Positions 33,170 through 45,169 of a stretch of 64,000 nucleotides of DNA are shown one piece after another (the first letter of the stretch is position 1; each line of letters starts with the position of its first letter). Location: contig OY998178.1 in NCBI GenBank assembly GCA_963921935.1, forward strand, positions 49,840,951 to 49,904,950, written 5' to 3'. The DNA is from Galeruca laticollis. Its lineage: Eukaryota > Arthropoda > Insecta > Coleoptera > Chrysomelidae. The notes under the pieces were generated by a model that saw only the letters and a program-made list of their open reading frames with translations, ran no database searches and was not told where the DNA came from. A program made the translations under genes and the position numbers.

Positions 33170-34665
33170 ACACTACAAAATCATCACTATCTTCATCGTC
33201 ACTGTCAAAACTAATAATAAGTGGAGGCACATCCTGTCTATCAAATACTTCTCTATCCCACCCATCTTGTATAATTTTTTCAGTGTGCTCTACTATCTTT
33301 GACCAAATATCGGAAATCACTTTTTCTAAAGACTTTTTCCATAGACCTATTGCTTGTTCTGTTGAAGAACCATCAGTTCCCACATGATCTCTATAAAAAT
33401 TTTTAACTATGTCCCAAATATGTTCAATTGGTTTGAACATACAGTGGTAAGGGGGGGAAGTCGAAGCCCTTTGTGACCATATTTTTCAGATAATATGTCA
33501 GCTTTATATACTGTTGGTGGTTTATACCTACACAAATGCATATATTTAAACAAAATAAGTTATCTAAGTATTACCATAATATATTGAAAAATGTTTATAT
33601 CAACTTACCGTTGTACTGAATTCCATAATTGGGTTTTGAGGAAAGTATTTTCAAAAGAAATATCATTTTATATCAACCAATTCTGTATATCAGCCTTTTT
33701 GGTAGCTGTTGTTGGTACTTTATTGATCACTGTACTGTGATAACTTGCAAGTTCACTAAAAGCTGGTATTCAAACCAATGCAAAAAAATGTCTCGGTTCA
33801 TTTCACCATGGTAGTCACCATCTGGTTTTTTGGAAGAAAAAACCAGCCCTGCTCCAGGAATAAATCCAGAAGAGGAACCAGCATGCGATACTATATACCT
33901 ACAATAAGGAAATAACAAATTTCTACTAGGTTTCATATATAGACTGCATAGCTCAAAATAACTATTAATAATTATATAGAATTAAATAAAATAGTGTGAC
34001 TAGTAAATATTTGATAAGGTCTTAAAATGGCAGGAATGTTAGTATATCATAAATTAATTGCTAAATATTATTTTTCAATTACCTTGGACCACCAATTTTG
34101 GTTATTTACACGCTTCTATAATTAGAATCTTGCCAAGCATGTTCAACAGTACCGTCGTTAAATATCCAGGTCTCATCCAAAAATACAAATTGATATAAAC
34201 CTTCATTTTTTATCTTCACATATTCATGTAGAAAATGTACACGTTTTAATGCAATATGTGAAAACTCCATTAAACCACGACGAGGATCATCTTTTTGGTA
34301 TTTGAATCCAATATTTTTCACCATCTTCCAGAGTGATGTTGAACAACCATTAAAGACTTCATGCTCCTGGAGTTTGTCTCTTAAAGTTTTCAAGGTTATG
34401 TGTTCCTCTGAAACAATATTGTGTTAGTTAATTGTGAATAATATAAAACAGTAAATTCAATACACTCACTGTTTCCATACATTTCGTATATAACATTTCG
34501 GAAAGCATTTTGATCAAAGTTATCAATTTCAACAGTAGCTTTTATGCGTTGTCTCTTTTTAGATGGGCTTTTAGTTTGTTCACCTCTATTGTGTTTGGCG
34601 GCAATAAGGTTAACAGTGGTAACGCTAAGTTGTAAAGCTTCTGCAACTCTCTACAATATAATTAA
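33170..34665 (-). pseudogene. Tc1/mariner-like (IS630-type) transposase with introns, decayed
   Basis: Minus strand. The first exon carries a helix-turn-helix (RVAEALQLSVTTVNLIAAK, near 34610-34660) and DNFDQNAFRNVIYEMYGN. A 62-bp intron at 34408-34469 (GTGAGT...TTTCAG) joins it to KEHITLKTLRDKLQEHEVF. The DDE domain shows GLMEFSHIALKRVHFL, FVFLDETWIFNDGT (first Asp, near 34170), then AGSSSGFIPGAGLVF and DGDYHGEMNRDIFLHWFEYQ (33750-33900), and FKPIEHIWDIV (third residue, near 33430), ending in an acidic tail at 33173. The middle Asp block and exon joints are disturbed. The 5' end is cut by the Penelope-like fragment at 34672. Confidence 0.75.
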
Positions 34666-34671
34666 CTCAAT

Positions 34672-36125
34672 TTATGAAAGAATAATATATTATTTCTCTA
34701 GACGTGGTCTCAATGTATACCAACATTCCAAACGAACTATTAACCCATATATTAAAACATAAATGGAGATTATTAAAAGAGCACACAACTCTCACATATG
34801 AAGAATTCATAGAAGGAATAATGCTAATCCAAAACAATAATTTTTTTCAATATAAAAAAGTTTTTTTTGAACAACTCAATGGGTGCACTATGGGTTCACC
34901 AATTTCATCAACCCTTGCCAAAATAGTAATGGAATACCTTGAAGAAAATGTGCTTAATCAAATAAATTTCGATATATTATTTTTTAAAAGATACGTTGAT
35001 GATTGCTTAGCTGCCGTTCCATCCAATCAAATGAATCATATATTGACTGCTTTCAATAAGTTTTATCCAAAGCTTCAATTCACAATAGAAACAGAACAAA
35101 ACAATACCATAAATTTTCTGGACGTGACACTTATTAAAACTAGAGAAAATGAAATTACAACAAAACATTTTATTAAAGAAACATCATCAGGTCGCTACTT
35201 GAATTACTACTCTCCCACCATGCCAATTCCCAAAAAAACAGCGTAATCATAGGATTAGTAAATAGAGCCATTACACTCACATCACCTAAATATCGTCCAG
35301 AAATTTCATATCAAACAAAAACAATATTACAAAACAATCACTATCCTTCCAAACATATTGACAGAAATATTAAACAACGCACACAAAAATTTTACAATTG
35401 TCAAATCCAATCAACACAAACCAATACACTAGCCCCTCTTACATACATCGCAATGCCATACACAAATCAACTCTCAGAAAAACTAAACTATATATTATCT
35501 AAACATAACATAAAAGTTTGTCATAGGGCACAAAATACTCTATCACCATTGTTCTCCAAATTAAAAAGTCAAATAAATTATTCAAAAAAATCTAACGTCA
35601 TATATTCTATACTACGTTTAGACTGTCCCAAAAAATATATAGGTATGATAACCCAACATCTTGAAAATAGCCTTAATGGCCATAAATATACAAAAAACGC
35701 CTCCACTGCGCTTCATAAACATGTGAAAAATGAAAAACATATATTTGACTTTGATAATACTAAAATAATGAACCAAGACTCTAATTACAAAAAAACTAAC
35801 AATAAAAGAAATGATACATATAAAAAAGGAGAACAATGCAGTAAACGATAAACAAGATATAAAAAATCTAAGCCAGATATATTATAATTTATTATAATAA
35901 TAGCATCAACTTTTTGAATGTCCCTGGTATATTGTAAACCGTTGTTTCTAAAGCAGGTACTTTCGATTTTATTATTTTTGAAATTGTTTTATTAGTTACT
36001 AGCTTTTGTTGTCTCTGTGTGTAAATTTAATTTTCATAGTTCAATCGTTTTCAATTTATTATTTTAACATCAATGTAAACATTTTTGAAAATGCCTCGAA
36101 CTCGGGAGCGAAACGTTAAATAAAA
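34672..36125 (+). mobile_element. Penelope-like retroelement fragment (RT + GIY-YIG)
   Basis: A plus-strand Penelope-like element truncated at its 5' side inside the RT. Coding runs to about 35850. The 3' tail ends near 36125 with CGGGAGCGAAACGTTAAATA, the kind of terminal GAAACG motif typical of Penelope elements, which derives from a hammerhead ribozyme. Here the ribozyme core is degenerate (TTGAAAA in place of CTGANGA). The start abuts the broken mariner-like gene. Confidence 0.75.
34698..35851 (+). pseudogene. Penelope-like reverse transcriptase with GIY-YIG endonuclease
   Basis: RT: VVSMYTNIPNE, then FFEQLNGCTMGSPISSTLAK, the catalytic box FFKRYVDDCLAAV near 34990 and INFLDVTLIKT. The frame stops at 35246 just after PIPKKTA and resumes shifted. 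From 35453 a second open frame carries a GIY-YIG-type nuclease: VIYSILRLDCPKKYIGMITQ, with the first motif changed from GIY to VIY, followed by GHKYTKNASTALHKH. The nuclease domain is specific to Penelope-like elements and is thought to cut the target. The YVDD box is intact, but the N-terminus is missing. Confidence 0.85.
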
Positions 36126-36183
36126 ATATAATTCCATACATAATTTATGATTAACCTGATGCCCAAGAACAATGAAAAGAATT

Positions 36184-36185
36184 TA

Positions 36186-36240
<55 letters not shown>
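36184..36240. repeat. (TA)n microsatellite
   Basis: About 55 bases of near-perfect alternating TA with two G interruptions (ATGTATATA near 36190 and ATGTAT at 36235). It lies just beyond the Penelope-like 3' end. Confidence 0.95.
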
Positions 36241-36830
36241 AATATAAAAATTTTCTCCGATGAACAAGAGAACGCACTGAAATGCCAGCTTGAGAATGTG
36301 CTTCTCGAAATCAATATTATATGGTCCTAACGTTACTTTCAAAAACGATAGAACTCAGTCGAATAAGTAAGAATCTTGTTTGTTATACATCTAAAAACAT
36401 TTTATCATACTACTGGTTTTCTTCCTATTTTATGAGCTTTTTTTATCGTGGATATTCCTTGCATAAATTGAAACTGCTAATATTGTGAAACACCTGTCAC
36501 TTGGTAGTCGCCTTGTACTGTTACGAGCAAGATTTTCTTAGGCATATCTATTGGTCATTGTGATGCAGTCAAATCATATTTTCTTTTTTCAATTTCTGTT
36601 ATTTGGAAGTAACGCCTAAGATGTTGTTTCTATATTCAAAATAGAATCTACTTCTTACTGCTATGCAATCATGACTTGAGAGAGAGAGAGAGATAGAGAG
36701 GGAGAGAGAGAGAGAGAGAGATTATAACTTCTTAAACGATCTAGTGGATATCCCATATTTTTTTTAAGGCACGGTATTCAACACTTTCTGTAGACATTTG
36801 GCCTATGTACTTTTTAAGTTGATTAACCTT
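36240..36830. other. Unassigned sequence with a (GA)n tract
   Basis: No gene is recognised. A (GA)n tract of about 44 bases lies at 36678-36721, interrupted by ATAG and GGGAG. The rest is AT-rich spacer up to the third piggyBac. Confidence 0.5.
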
Positions 36831-36834
36831 TTAA

Positions 36835-38752
36835 CCTTTCCATAGTGTCGTACGGTGCGATACACCGACGCTACTGTTGCGTAGTCGTTATAACATCACG
36901 GGAAAGGGTGGGGTATTCAGTGTTCAAATACCTTTCAAGGACTTCATGGAGCACGCTTGGCTTTAGTATTGCCTCCGTGCCAATTGTCAGCAATGGACTT
37001 TGAGAAGGGGGAACAGAGACTGCTAAAATTAATGGAAGGAGTTCCATCCGACATCGAATTTGACGACAATGAATTCGATGGTGAATAAGATATTTTAGAA
37101 ACAAGGGAGGAGAATAGCGTAAGTGAGCAGGAGTTAGAAAGCAATGTTGAGGAAGTTGAAGACATTTTTGGGAAAGATAAATTCACTAAATGGGGGAAAC
37201 ATGCACCACAAAATAAAAACGTCAGGACCAGATCGGTGAATATAGTGAAGCATTTGCCAGGAGTAATTGTGAAGTTTATGAATCTGGATAATGCTATTTC
37301 TATTGCTTTTTTGAAGATATTTAGAATATTATAGTTGAAAATATCAATCTAATGATTGAAAAATTAACGTAACGACGGTAGGGAACGGAACTGCAATCCA
37401 ACAAATGTTCCTGAACTAAATGCATTTTCTGGTTTGTTGTATATTGCTGCAGATATGAAGAGCAAACATGTAAATGCTGATGATATATGGTAGACGGATG
37501 GATCATCGATGGAAATCTTTGGGCCCACCATGTCGTTTTACAGATTTCGCTTTTTACTTCCCCACATTTGATATTTTCGTGTCAAACTGTAAAAAGCCCT
37601 ACTCGTTATCAGAATATACCACAATGGACGAAAAGTTGGAAGCTTTTAGAGGAAATTATCGTTTTCGTCAATACATGCCATCGAAGCCCAACAAATACGG
37701 TATAAAAATATTTGCCCTAGTAGACGCTTAGACATTTTACACCAATAATCTTGAAGTTTATGTTGGCAAACAACCTCCAGGGCCATTCAAGGTAGATACT
37801 AGACCATTTACTTTAGTGCAGCGTTTATGTGAACCCATCTCAGGTACAGTATGAAATTTAACAACCGACAACTGGTTCACCAGTATAGAATTAGCCGAAG
37901 AACTCCGTATCAATCATAGACTAAGTTTGTTAGGCAGAATTCGCAAAAATAAAAAAACAAATAACTTCTCTTTTGTTGGAAGGCAAAATACGTCCTGAAG
38001 GTTCTAGTATGTTTCTTTTTCAAGAACATGCAACCCTAATGTCTTATATCCCAAAGCCTGCTTATTTCCGCAATGCATCACTATGATGCTATTGATCCAG
38101 AGACTAGAAAACTAGCAATAATAATAGATTACAATAAGACAAAAAATGGAATGGATAAGCTTTGTTCTACTTACAACTGCGCGAGAGCTTCAAGGCGACA
38201 GCCTATGTTTATTTTTTACAGCAAATAATATTGATAAAAATATTCAGCTCAAAGATTTTTCACTCGAACTTGGGTTCAGTTTGCTGACAGACTACATGAA
38301 AGTAAGAGCAACACTTGACTATATTCCAAGCAATCTCATGCAATATGAAATTAAGAATTTCGGAAGTTTGTGGATTGCGGCAGCAAGAGCAAGGTCCACC
38401 TGATAAAGTAGTTATAACTGGCTGTTGTTCCGTACGTGATGAAAAAAATCGCAAAACCCGTTTAAGCTGTCAAAGGTGACGAACATTTTTGTGATTGGGC
38501 AACGCTAGAATAATAAGTAGCAGGTGTTATAATGACATGGATATTTAATACATTGTTTTAAAGTTTGTTTGTTTCTGAGAATATTAAGTGGTGGATTTTT
38601 TCTCAAAATAGATATAATTTCTCTAGAATTGGTCTTATTCACCCGATAAATCCTTAAAGCAAACATTTTTACTACATTTGAACGTGAATATCTGGAGTCG
38701 GTTAGACCGACGGCATTAATAACTTTATTTCTTGAACGCCACTAAGGAGAGG
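36835..38752 (+). mobile_element. piggyBac-type transposon, copy C
   Basis: Bounded by TTAA at 36831-36834 and 38753-38756. Ends are CCTTTCCATAGTG on the left and CCTCTCCTTAGTG on the right (other strand). The length is 1918 bp, shorter than a complete element, with a correspondingly gapped transposase. The end sequence differs from copies A, B and D, so this is a separate family. Confidence 0.85.
36988..38500 (+). pseudogene. piggyBac transposase, copy C
   Basis: Acidic N-terminus (LMEGVPSDIEFDDNEFDG, stop at 37086, then SNVEEVEDIFGKDKFTKWG). The DDE domain is in changing frames: ELNAFSGLLYIAADM (37410), TTMDEKLEAFRGNYRFRQY with the first Asp (37617), LTTDNWFTSIELAEEL with the second (37860). 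Further on come LMSYIPKPAYF and a Cys-rich end (NRKTRLSCQR, near 38450). Stops at 37728 and 37853, a frameshift near 37950 and loss of much of the third catalytic block make it inactive. Confidence 0.8.
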
Positions 38753-38756
38753 TTAA

Positions 38757-39843
38757 TTGTATATATGTCATCATATGCCACTGAAATTTTTGTGAATAAA
38801 AAAAGTTATATCTTGCCTCCCTAAATGTCTCTGCAGTATTTTATAGGAGAGATAATGATAGTATTGTTCTATAAATATGTTAGTTCGCATATTAATATTC
38901 AGGTATAAATTTTGTTTGTGACATTTGTGGTTCCCATAAGTTATCGACTTAACGTTTATCCTTGGTAGGTGGTCTCTTCAAATTTTACATAATCCTGCTT
39001 CCTGCTTAATCTTTCCTTTAACAACTGAACAACGACTACCTATTATTTCATCTTCATTAACTTCACATCGTTCACTTATTTTTACTTATTCAACAATTCC
39101 CAACTCCGTTAGGAATTTCGCATGTATTTCCGGAAGAATAAAAAAGTTAAAAACTTCGCCCACGTACGTTGGGCTCAGTCTACGTGATCGCTCATTAGAT
39201 TAACGTGATTTATTTGATAATATTTTCACATTACCACTTTGTGAATAATTTTATGTTGTAGTATTATAAGAATTTATGTAGGAAATTTGTCAGAATTGTC
39301 ATAACATTAGTATTGAGTATTTTTGTAGTGTTTCACATCTTGTTCTGGAAATAAAACAAATGCAATGAATGGAAATCTATAGTTAACACAACTATTTCAA
39401 AAGCATATGAAAACTTAAAGAAGGAAGAAGAATGATATCAATAAAATACTAATGAGTTTTATTGATTTGGTTCATTTTCGTTAAGAATGGATAATTTATA
39501 TACTTTTTGAATGTGTAGTATTAACACATTATAGAGGGCGTTTCATTAATAATTAGAAATATTATAACAATTGATCCCAGAACTCAGAGTTTTACGTTTC
39601 AAATTAAATCACTCAAATAATATGTGACTTCTTACTGAATTACGGGGTGTTTTATTTTTTAACATTCAATAACTATTTGTGCGCAATACTTTAAAATATT
39701 TGACGTATCATTGTCATACCTGACGGGTAGTGTAGGTTATGTACATCTTACTAAACTATGTTATATGAACGTTTCTAGCTACAACCTATATTTCTTTCAC
39801 GTCTAAATTGTAATTCCTACCTTCTTTGTATATACAATTCATA
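38757..39843. other. Unassigned AT-rich sequence
   Basis: No coding sequence or repeat structure is recognised between piggyBac copy C and the second full-length gypsy element. Confidence 0.5.
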
Positions 39844-39848
39844 CATCC

Positions 39849-39966
39849 TGTCGTAAAATAATAACCCTTAGATATCGAAAGAAAAAGGCTATATTTAGCA
39901 TAACTGTGACATTACAATTAAACACATAACCTCAATGGTTGTCAAGGTAATGTGAAAATGCAATCA
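39849..39966 (-). repeat. 3' LTR of the short-LTR gypsy element
   Basis: 118 bp, in element orientation TGATTGCATTTTC ... TTTTACGACA. It carries about 16 bases (TAACTGTGACATTACA region) absent from the other LTR, and lacks the CGTTA present near the start of the other. Confidence 0.9.
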
Positions 39967-42700
39967 CCTCATTCTCCCTTGAAGGAGAATAGTCCATTGG
40001 AGACATAGTCTTCAAGATGCTTTGAAGGACTTCTGTTTCTTTTAGGTCGATCTTTATGCGTTCCTTCTTGACACGGGGTTGGAGGATCTTGAATATCTGA
40101 CTTGGAAGGCCCACAGATAGGGGCAGGGGAACAAAGATGAACAGGTGGCTAAGAGGCCTGTGCAAGGGGCGGAAAAGGTGGTAGGTCTATTGGATCCGGG
40201 CGTTCCAAAGTCAAGTCTCCACTAGGGGCCAGTTGTTTGAGAGAGACTGTAGTTTCACGTCCGTCATCGAATCGGACATGGGCATATTGAGGATTGGCCT
40301 CGATCAACTCGGCTCCATCCACAATGGGGCTATATTTAATGGTTCTGTTGTTTCGCCGGACAAAGACAGGTCCAGGTTGAAGTAACCATGCTGGAAGAGT
40401 AGTGCCATTAGGGCATCGTCTCGGATGAATGAAGAACCTCTCGCGTGGAGTACAGATTGTACTAGTGTTCACCAACGATCTTATTGAGTGCAAGGCTTCC
40501 GGTAGAACGCTTTCCCAATAGCCAATCTGCAAGTTTTTGGTTTTCAAAGCAAGATTGATCGATTTCCAAATGATCCCGTTGTATCGTTCAACCACACCAT
40601 TTCCGGCTGGATTACATGGTGTGGTCATGGTTGTGGCAACGCCACGTTTATTGAAGAATGAAATCATTACCTTTAAAATAAATGAAGTTCATCGATCTGA
40701 GTGTTTGTAGCTAGACGTCGAAAATAGGTCATTCAGGCACCGTATTACAGTTTCAGAAGTCATGTCCTTGCAAGGGTACGAGAAAGGGAAAAGAGAGTAT
40801 TCATCGACAATGTTGAGTAAATACCGATTGTGGCTGTTAGAAAGTAAAGGGCCCTTGAAGTCAATATTAAGCCTTTCAAACGGCGATGTTGCTTTAATCA
40901 GATGCTGGTTGTTATTTCTGTAGAACCTTGGTTTGACAGCAGCGCAGGTAGGGCAGGCGGCGCTGATCTTTTTAATTTCATCTATTCCGTAAGGTAAATT
41001 TTTTGCTTTCAACCCAGTGGTACAACCTTGTAATACCAGGGTGGCACAGTACTCTATGGAGCTCATAAGAATTGTCCTGAGTGTGTAAGGAACCGCAGAC
41101 GCGTGAAAGAGCGTCGGCTGAATGATTTCCAAGACCAGCGGTGGATCTTGTCATTTTTTATTTTGCTTGTAAGTCGAGAATTGAAGATATACGACAGAGC
41201 TCCTTAGTCCGTGAGCAAGTGTCTACCTAGTAAGAAATGACGACACTTCCTCAACGATAGAACAATCGCTGAGGCATCTCTCCCTATAGCAGTATGCCAT
41301 TTTCTGTTATCGGATAAGGTTTTTGAAAAAAACGCAACGGGGCGCCCATCCTGACTAAGAGTAGCCGCTACAGCAATGCCCGATGCGTCAGTTTCAACTG
41401 TAAGTGGTAGATCATCTTGAATTGTCATGAGTAATGACTTGGCTATGTCTTCTTTAATTAGCCGAAAATTTTCAGCTACAGGCGAGTCCGGTAGAATAGT
41501 GAGAGATTTGCAGTCAACCACACTCCTTATCTTGTCGGAATATCTTGGGACCCATTTTGAGTAATGAGAGAACATCCCTAGTGCGCGTTTCATGGCTGAA
41601 GCGTCAGAAGAAAAAGGCAGCTCCTATGATGGTTTGAATCTATCTGGGTCTGGACGCATAGACTTGTTAGAAATTTGATACCCAAGGAGAGTTATTGTAT
41701 TTTGAGAGAATCTGCATTTATCTGGGTTCAACGTTAAATTATATGTCTTTGCTGCACTTAGAAATCGTTCAAGGTTCCTATCGTGATCATCTTGACCCCT
41801 TCCACCGATCGTAACGTCATTAAGATATGCACATACTCCATCAAGACATTATTTCCTTATAATATTGTCAATGGTCTTTCAAAAATTGGCTACTCTATTT
41901 TTTACCCCTAAGGGAATTCGACGAAATTGGTGAAGAGTTCCATTGGCTTCAAAAGCCGTATACTATTTTTCCGAGTCTAGTATCGGTATCTGATGGTATG
42001 CATTATTCAAGTCAATCGTGCTGAATACATCATAATTTGCTATAATTGAGACTAACTTTTCAATATTTGGTAAAGTGTAGGCGTCTAGTAAAGTGAATTT
42101 GTTAATAGTCTGAGAGTAATCTCTTACTAAGCGTTTCTTGTGATTTTCGTTTCCCGTTATTGAAACCTGAGCTCTCCAAGGTGATGAACTCTCCTCTATG
42201 ATACCTTCACGAACTAAATTCTTGACTTCCGATTTAATGAATATTTCATCAGCTTCGGAAAAACGGCGAGATTTAGTAGCTACGGGACGGCAGCCGTCAA
42301 CTAGGTGTTAAAATAGTCGAGGTGGCTTAACTTCGGCACAAGCGACGTTACAAAGAGAAAAAGGGGGTTTGGAACCATCGAATTGGAGTCGAACTGAAGA
42401 GTGGAGTTTCATAATGTCATGCCCTATAAGAACGTCATAACATAGACTATGTATTACTTAAAGCTTAGTTTTAAGGTATGATTCGCTTTGAAGATGAAGG
42501 TTTGTCAAAATGTACCCATTATTTTTAGATTGGAGGGATATTCACCTCTCGGTTCTCAGGATGAATTTTGAATTTATTCCTCTTGGCATAGGAGTAGTCA
42601 ACAAAGCTGTCAGAACTACCAGGATGCTGGATAGGATATCATTTACTTGTCCAGAAACGACTGCTCTGGAGAGCCCTCCTGGAGAAGCGGCTGATGTGAT
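39932..42700 (-). pseudogene. gypsy pol (protease, RT, RNase H, integrase), short-LTR element
   Basis: Protease-like segment at about 42600-42700. RT at 41640-42400: EGIIEESSSPWRAQV, VFSTIDLNNAYHQIPI, and an active-site box that reads AYLNDV (near 41830), with Asn replacing the first Asp of the usual YLDD. RNase H at 41204-41593 (LTVETDASGIAVAATL). Integrase: CPTCAAVKPRFYR, ERLNIDFKGPLLSNSHNRYL, HSDR at the break near 40690, then TPCNPAGNGVVERYNG with the catalytic Glu. The C-terminus runs from RFDDGRETTVSLKQLAP (40270) to 39932. A few stops (for example near 42310 and 41880) and frame changes inactivate it. Confidence 0.85.
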
Positions 42701-42764
42701 AGTAGCTAGCAACGTAGAAGCGAATGTCGACTTACCCTTTGATCTGGATTGTCATACCTTCTGA

Positions 42765-43519
42765 AAGTGGTCCTTTTCATAACAAGATTTGCAAATCGCT
42801 TCTACAGCAGGACATTCATGTCTAGAACGATGTATGGGTCCACCACAAAAGTAGCATTTTCCATGTCGAGATTACTGAAAAGTAGAGGCTGAATTAAATG
42901 TAGATTTACAATTATCTAATCCGTCAGAGGCTGGAAGAGATGTAGGAGTTTCCAATCTATCACAGTTAGAATCGGAAATATAGGTTGCTGTTTTGTAAGA
43001 TACTGCGAGTTTTTGGGCGGAGTCTAGGGAACGCGCTATCTTTTCCACTCGTTCAAGATTCAGCTTGACGTTTTCCAAAATGAGTTGTCGAATTAGAGGA
43101 GAGTTAAGGGCCGCATTACGTAGATACTCATTACAGTACGTCAGCGCATCTACAAATTTGAAGTTGCAGTCTTTGCTTATTGCTCGGAGGGCCTGCAAGT
43201 ATTGGTCAACCGACTCTCCATTCTGCTGTCTTCCATTCGCTAATAGCTGCGTAGCAACGAGTTCATTGGGTTGGGGCGCAAATAGTTCTTCAAGAACGTC
43301 AATGGCCTTAGTATAAGTCTCACTCTCGGAAATGAATTCGTAATTTTCGAATGATAAAAAATTAACCAATATCTTGAGCTCCTTCTCTTCGGGTACCTTG
43401 GATTCCTCAATGAAACTTGTCGTCAGTGTCTGAAGGAAGTATTTCCATTCCTCAGCAGAAGTTGGAGAATCAGGCGATCCGTTGAATTTTTCTGGTTTCA
43501 AAATTCGGCTATCCATCAC
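42765..43519 (-). pseudogene. gypsy gag, short-LTR element
   Basis: The ATG at 43519 (or 43516) begins MMDSRILKPEKFNGSPDSP and is open for 215 codons through a capsid-like region (VNFLSFENYEFISES, LFAPQPNELVATQLL, GESVDQYLQALRAI). A stop at about 42872 interrupts the join to a zinc-knuckle segment, CYFCGGPIHRSRHEC and CKSCYEKDHF, near 42770-42860. The start lies only ~27 bases from the LTR, so translation would begin almost at the leader's 5' end. Confidence 0.8.
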
Positions 43520-43543
43520 GAATACAATTTTCGCTAAATAAAT

Positions 43544-43650
43544 TGTCGTAAAATAATAACCCTTGGATATCGAAAGATAAAGGCTTTATTTAGCAATTAA
43601 ACACATTACGTCAATGGTTGTCAAGGCAATGTGAACATGCAATAACGTCA
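43544..43650 (-). repeat. 5' LTR of the short-LTR gypsy element
   Basis: 107 bp, TGACGTTATTGC ... TTTTACGACA in element orientation. CTAAATAAAGCC contains a polyadenylation-type AATAAA. It is followed by the target duplication CATCC at 43651-43655 on the outer side. Confidence 0.9.
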
Positions 43651-43655
43651 CATCC

Positions 43656-45169
43656 CTTTTTTTAAATTACGACATCTATATTTACCCCGCTCTGATTAGG
43701 TCCCGTTTGTTATGACAATTTTCTTTAGCTGTTTCTTTGATCATTAGATCGTTCCTGCCAACTCATCTGTCTACTCTACCTATCGGCTTTAGTAGGAAGA
43801 CACTCATATTTAAGTAGTCCTTTAGTACCCCCACGGCATAGAGAAGGCAGCTATGACCGCACCAGTTGGCAGCTACTGACAACCGTGACAAAATACCTAG
43901 AGAAGCAAACATGAACAAAAAATCAATAATCCTCGCTGTGGCCCACCGTGACCATGGATGAATGGTTGTACGAAACGCAGCCAGAAACGATGCCTCTAGA
44001 ATACCTGACTATCTTCTAGTGTATTCTAGCCTTACCTCCGCAAGCGGGTGGTGTAACTAGTTTCCCTAGCTAATCGTGGGACGGATTATGGAGAAAGTAA
44101 TGGAAAAAATAGGGCAGGAAGTATGGATGAAGAAAAGGAAGGAAACGGAATTTTTTGAAAATCGAGTAGGATAAGAAGAACGCCCAATGAGGGAAATCCA
44201 AGGAGTGATCAATGGGTGAAGAGAAATGAGGTATAGCCTCTGGAGGATAAGAAGTAAAGAGGAGAATGGAAGGAAGGAAGAGGTGAATGAAAAAGAGGAA
44301 GAGGTGGAGAGTGTACAGATTTTAAAGGAGACGAGAAGGAGGCTGGAGTAGAGGGTGAAACGGCGGGAGAAGTAGAAGGCAGAAGCAGAAGCATCCTACG
44401 CAAATCTACAGTAACAAAATGTTACATATCAATTTTCGTATGCACTGTGATCAAAGCCGCGCAACAAATAACATTGAGTGATCTACGATCCTTCAATTAG
44501 CACTGTTAATAATATTTCAAACATTTACATTATGAACAAGAGAAATGTTCGAAATAAATGTTTTATGAATTGACATAAGATAACTGACAGGGCATTATTT
44601 ATTCCTTCACGGTAATTGGGAAATTAACTCTATGTCAAAAATATCACCATTCAACTGAAAAGGTGACAGTCAGTACCAAGAAATTCTACCCCCAAAAGTT
44701 GCGACCCAATATATCTACAGAAATTAACCAATTTACAGGGCAGACAGTTTTTAAACATCCAGCAGTTCACAACTAAGCACCACTCTCGATCGGTCGACAT
44801 AAGAAAGTGTCACAATTCCTCGAGTTCGAAAGATGCAGTGTACGTGAAAACTATATATACATCAACGAATCTCTCTCAATCAGTATAAAATTATATCTAT
44901 TTTAAACTTAAAAACGGGAAAAATTACGATTTACCTGAAGTATTAAAATATCTCTCGCATTACGACGCAATATAAAAACGTGCAAATTTCTGTGACTTCG
45001 TTCGAGAATTAGCGGAAAAATATACATATCTACATCACGAGCATTTAGTATCTTTTAGAAAACTGTAACCATCTATCAACTCGCTATAGACATTCTTGTT
45101 GCTCTATCTTGTTACTATTTTTTTGTAAACTGATTTACGTGTTTAATACTGTCGTATTTAAGTGTTTTA
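43656..45169. other. Unassigned sequence, with a purine-rich stretch
   Basis: No gene is recognised. Positions 44090-44395 are strongly purine-rich on the plus strand (GGAAGGAAGAGG-type blocks). This makes the opposite strand look like an open Ser/Pro/Leu-rich frame, which I do not regard as a gene. The rest is AT-rich spacer ending at the TTAA of piggyBac copy D. Confidence 0.45.

Larger units (their letters stand above)
39849..43650 (-). mobile_element. Ty3/gypsy retrotransposon with very short LTRs
   Basis: A complete minus-strand element. Target duplication CATCC at 39844-39848 and 43651-43655. LTRs of 118 bp (39849-39966, the 3' LTR) and 107 bp (43544-43650, the 5' LTR) share the TGTCGTAAAATAATAACCC end. 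On the minus strand a purine tract AAGGGAGAATGAG stands directly before the 3' LTR. The gag ATG lies only about 27 bases after the 5' LTR, leaving almost no leader and no primer-binding site I can assign. The protein set resembles the remnant at 10738-13513. Confidence 0.9.

Noticed and set aside
36060..36116. Functional hammerhead at the 3' end of the 34.7-36.1 kb Penelope-like fragment
   Set aside because: The GAAACGTT half is present, but the CTGANGA half reads TTGAAAA, so the core is not intact. Kept only as a terminal marker.
36184..36721. (TA)n and (GA)n tracts as regulatory elements
   Set aside because: No promoter or gene is nearby. They are ordinary microsatellites.
44209..44403. 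Minus-strand Ser/Pro-rich open frame
   Set aside because: It is produced by a purine-rich low-complexity stretch on the plus strand; there is no domain or start context.
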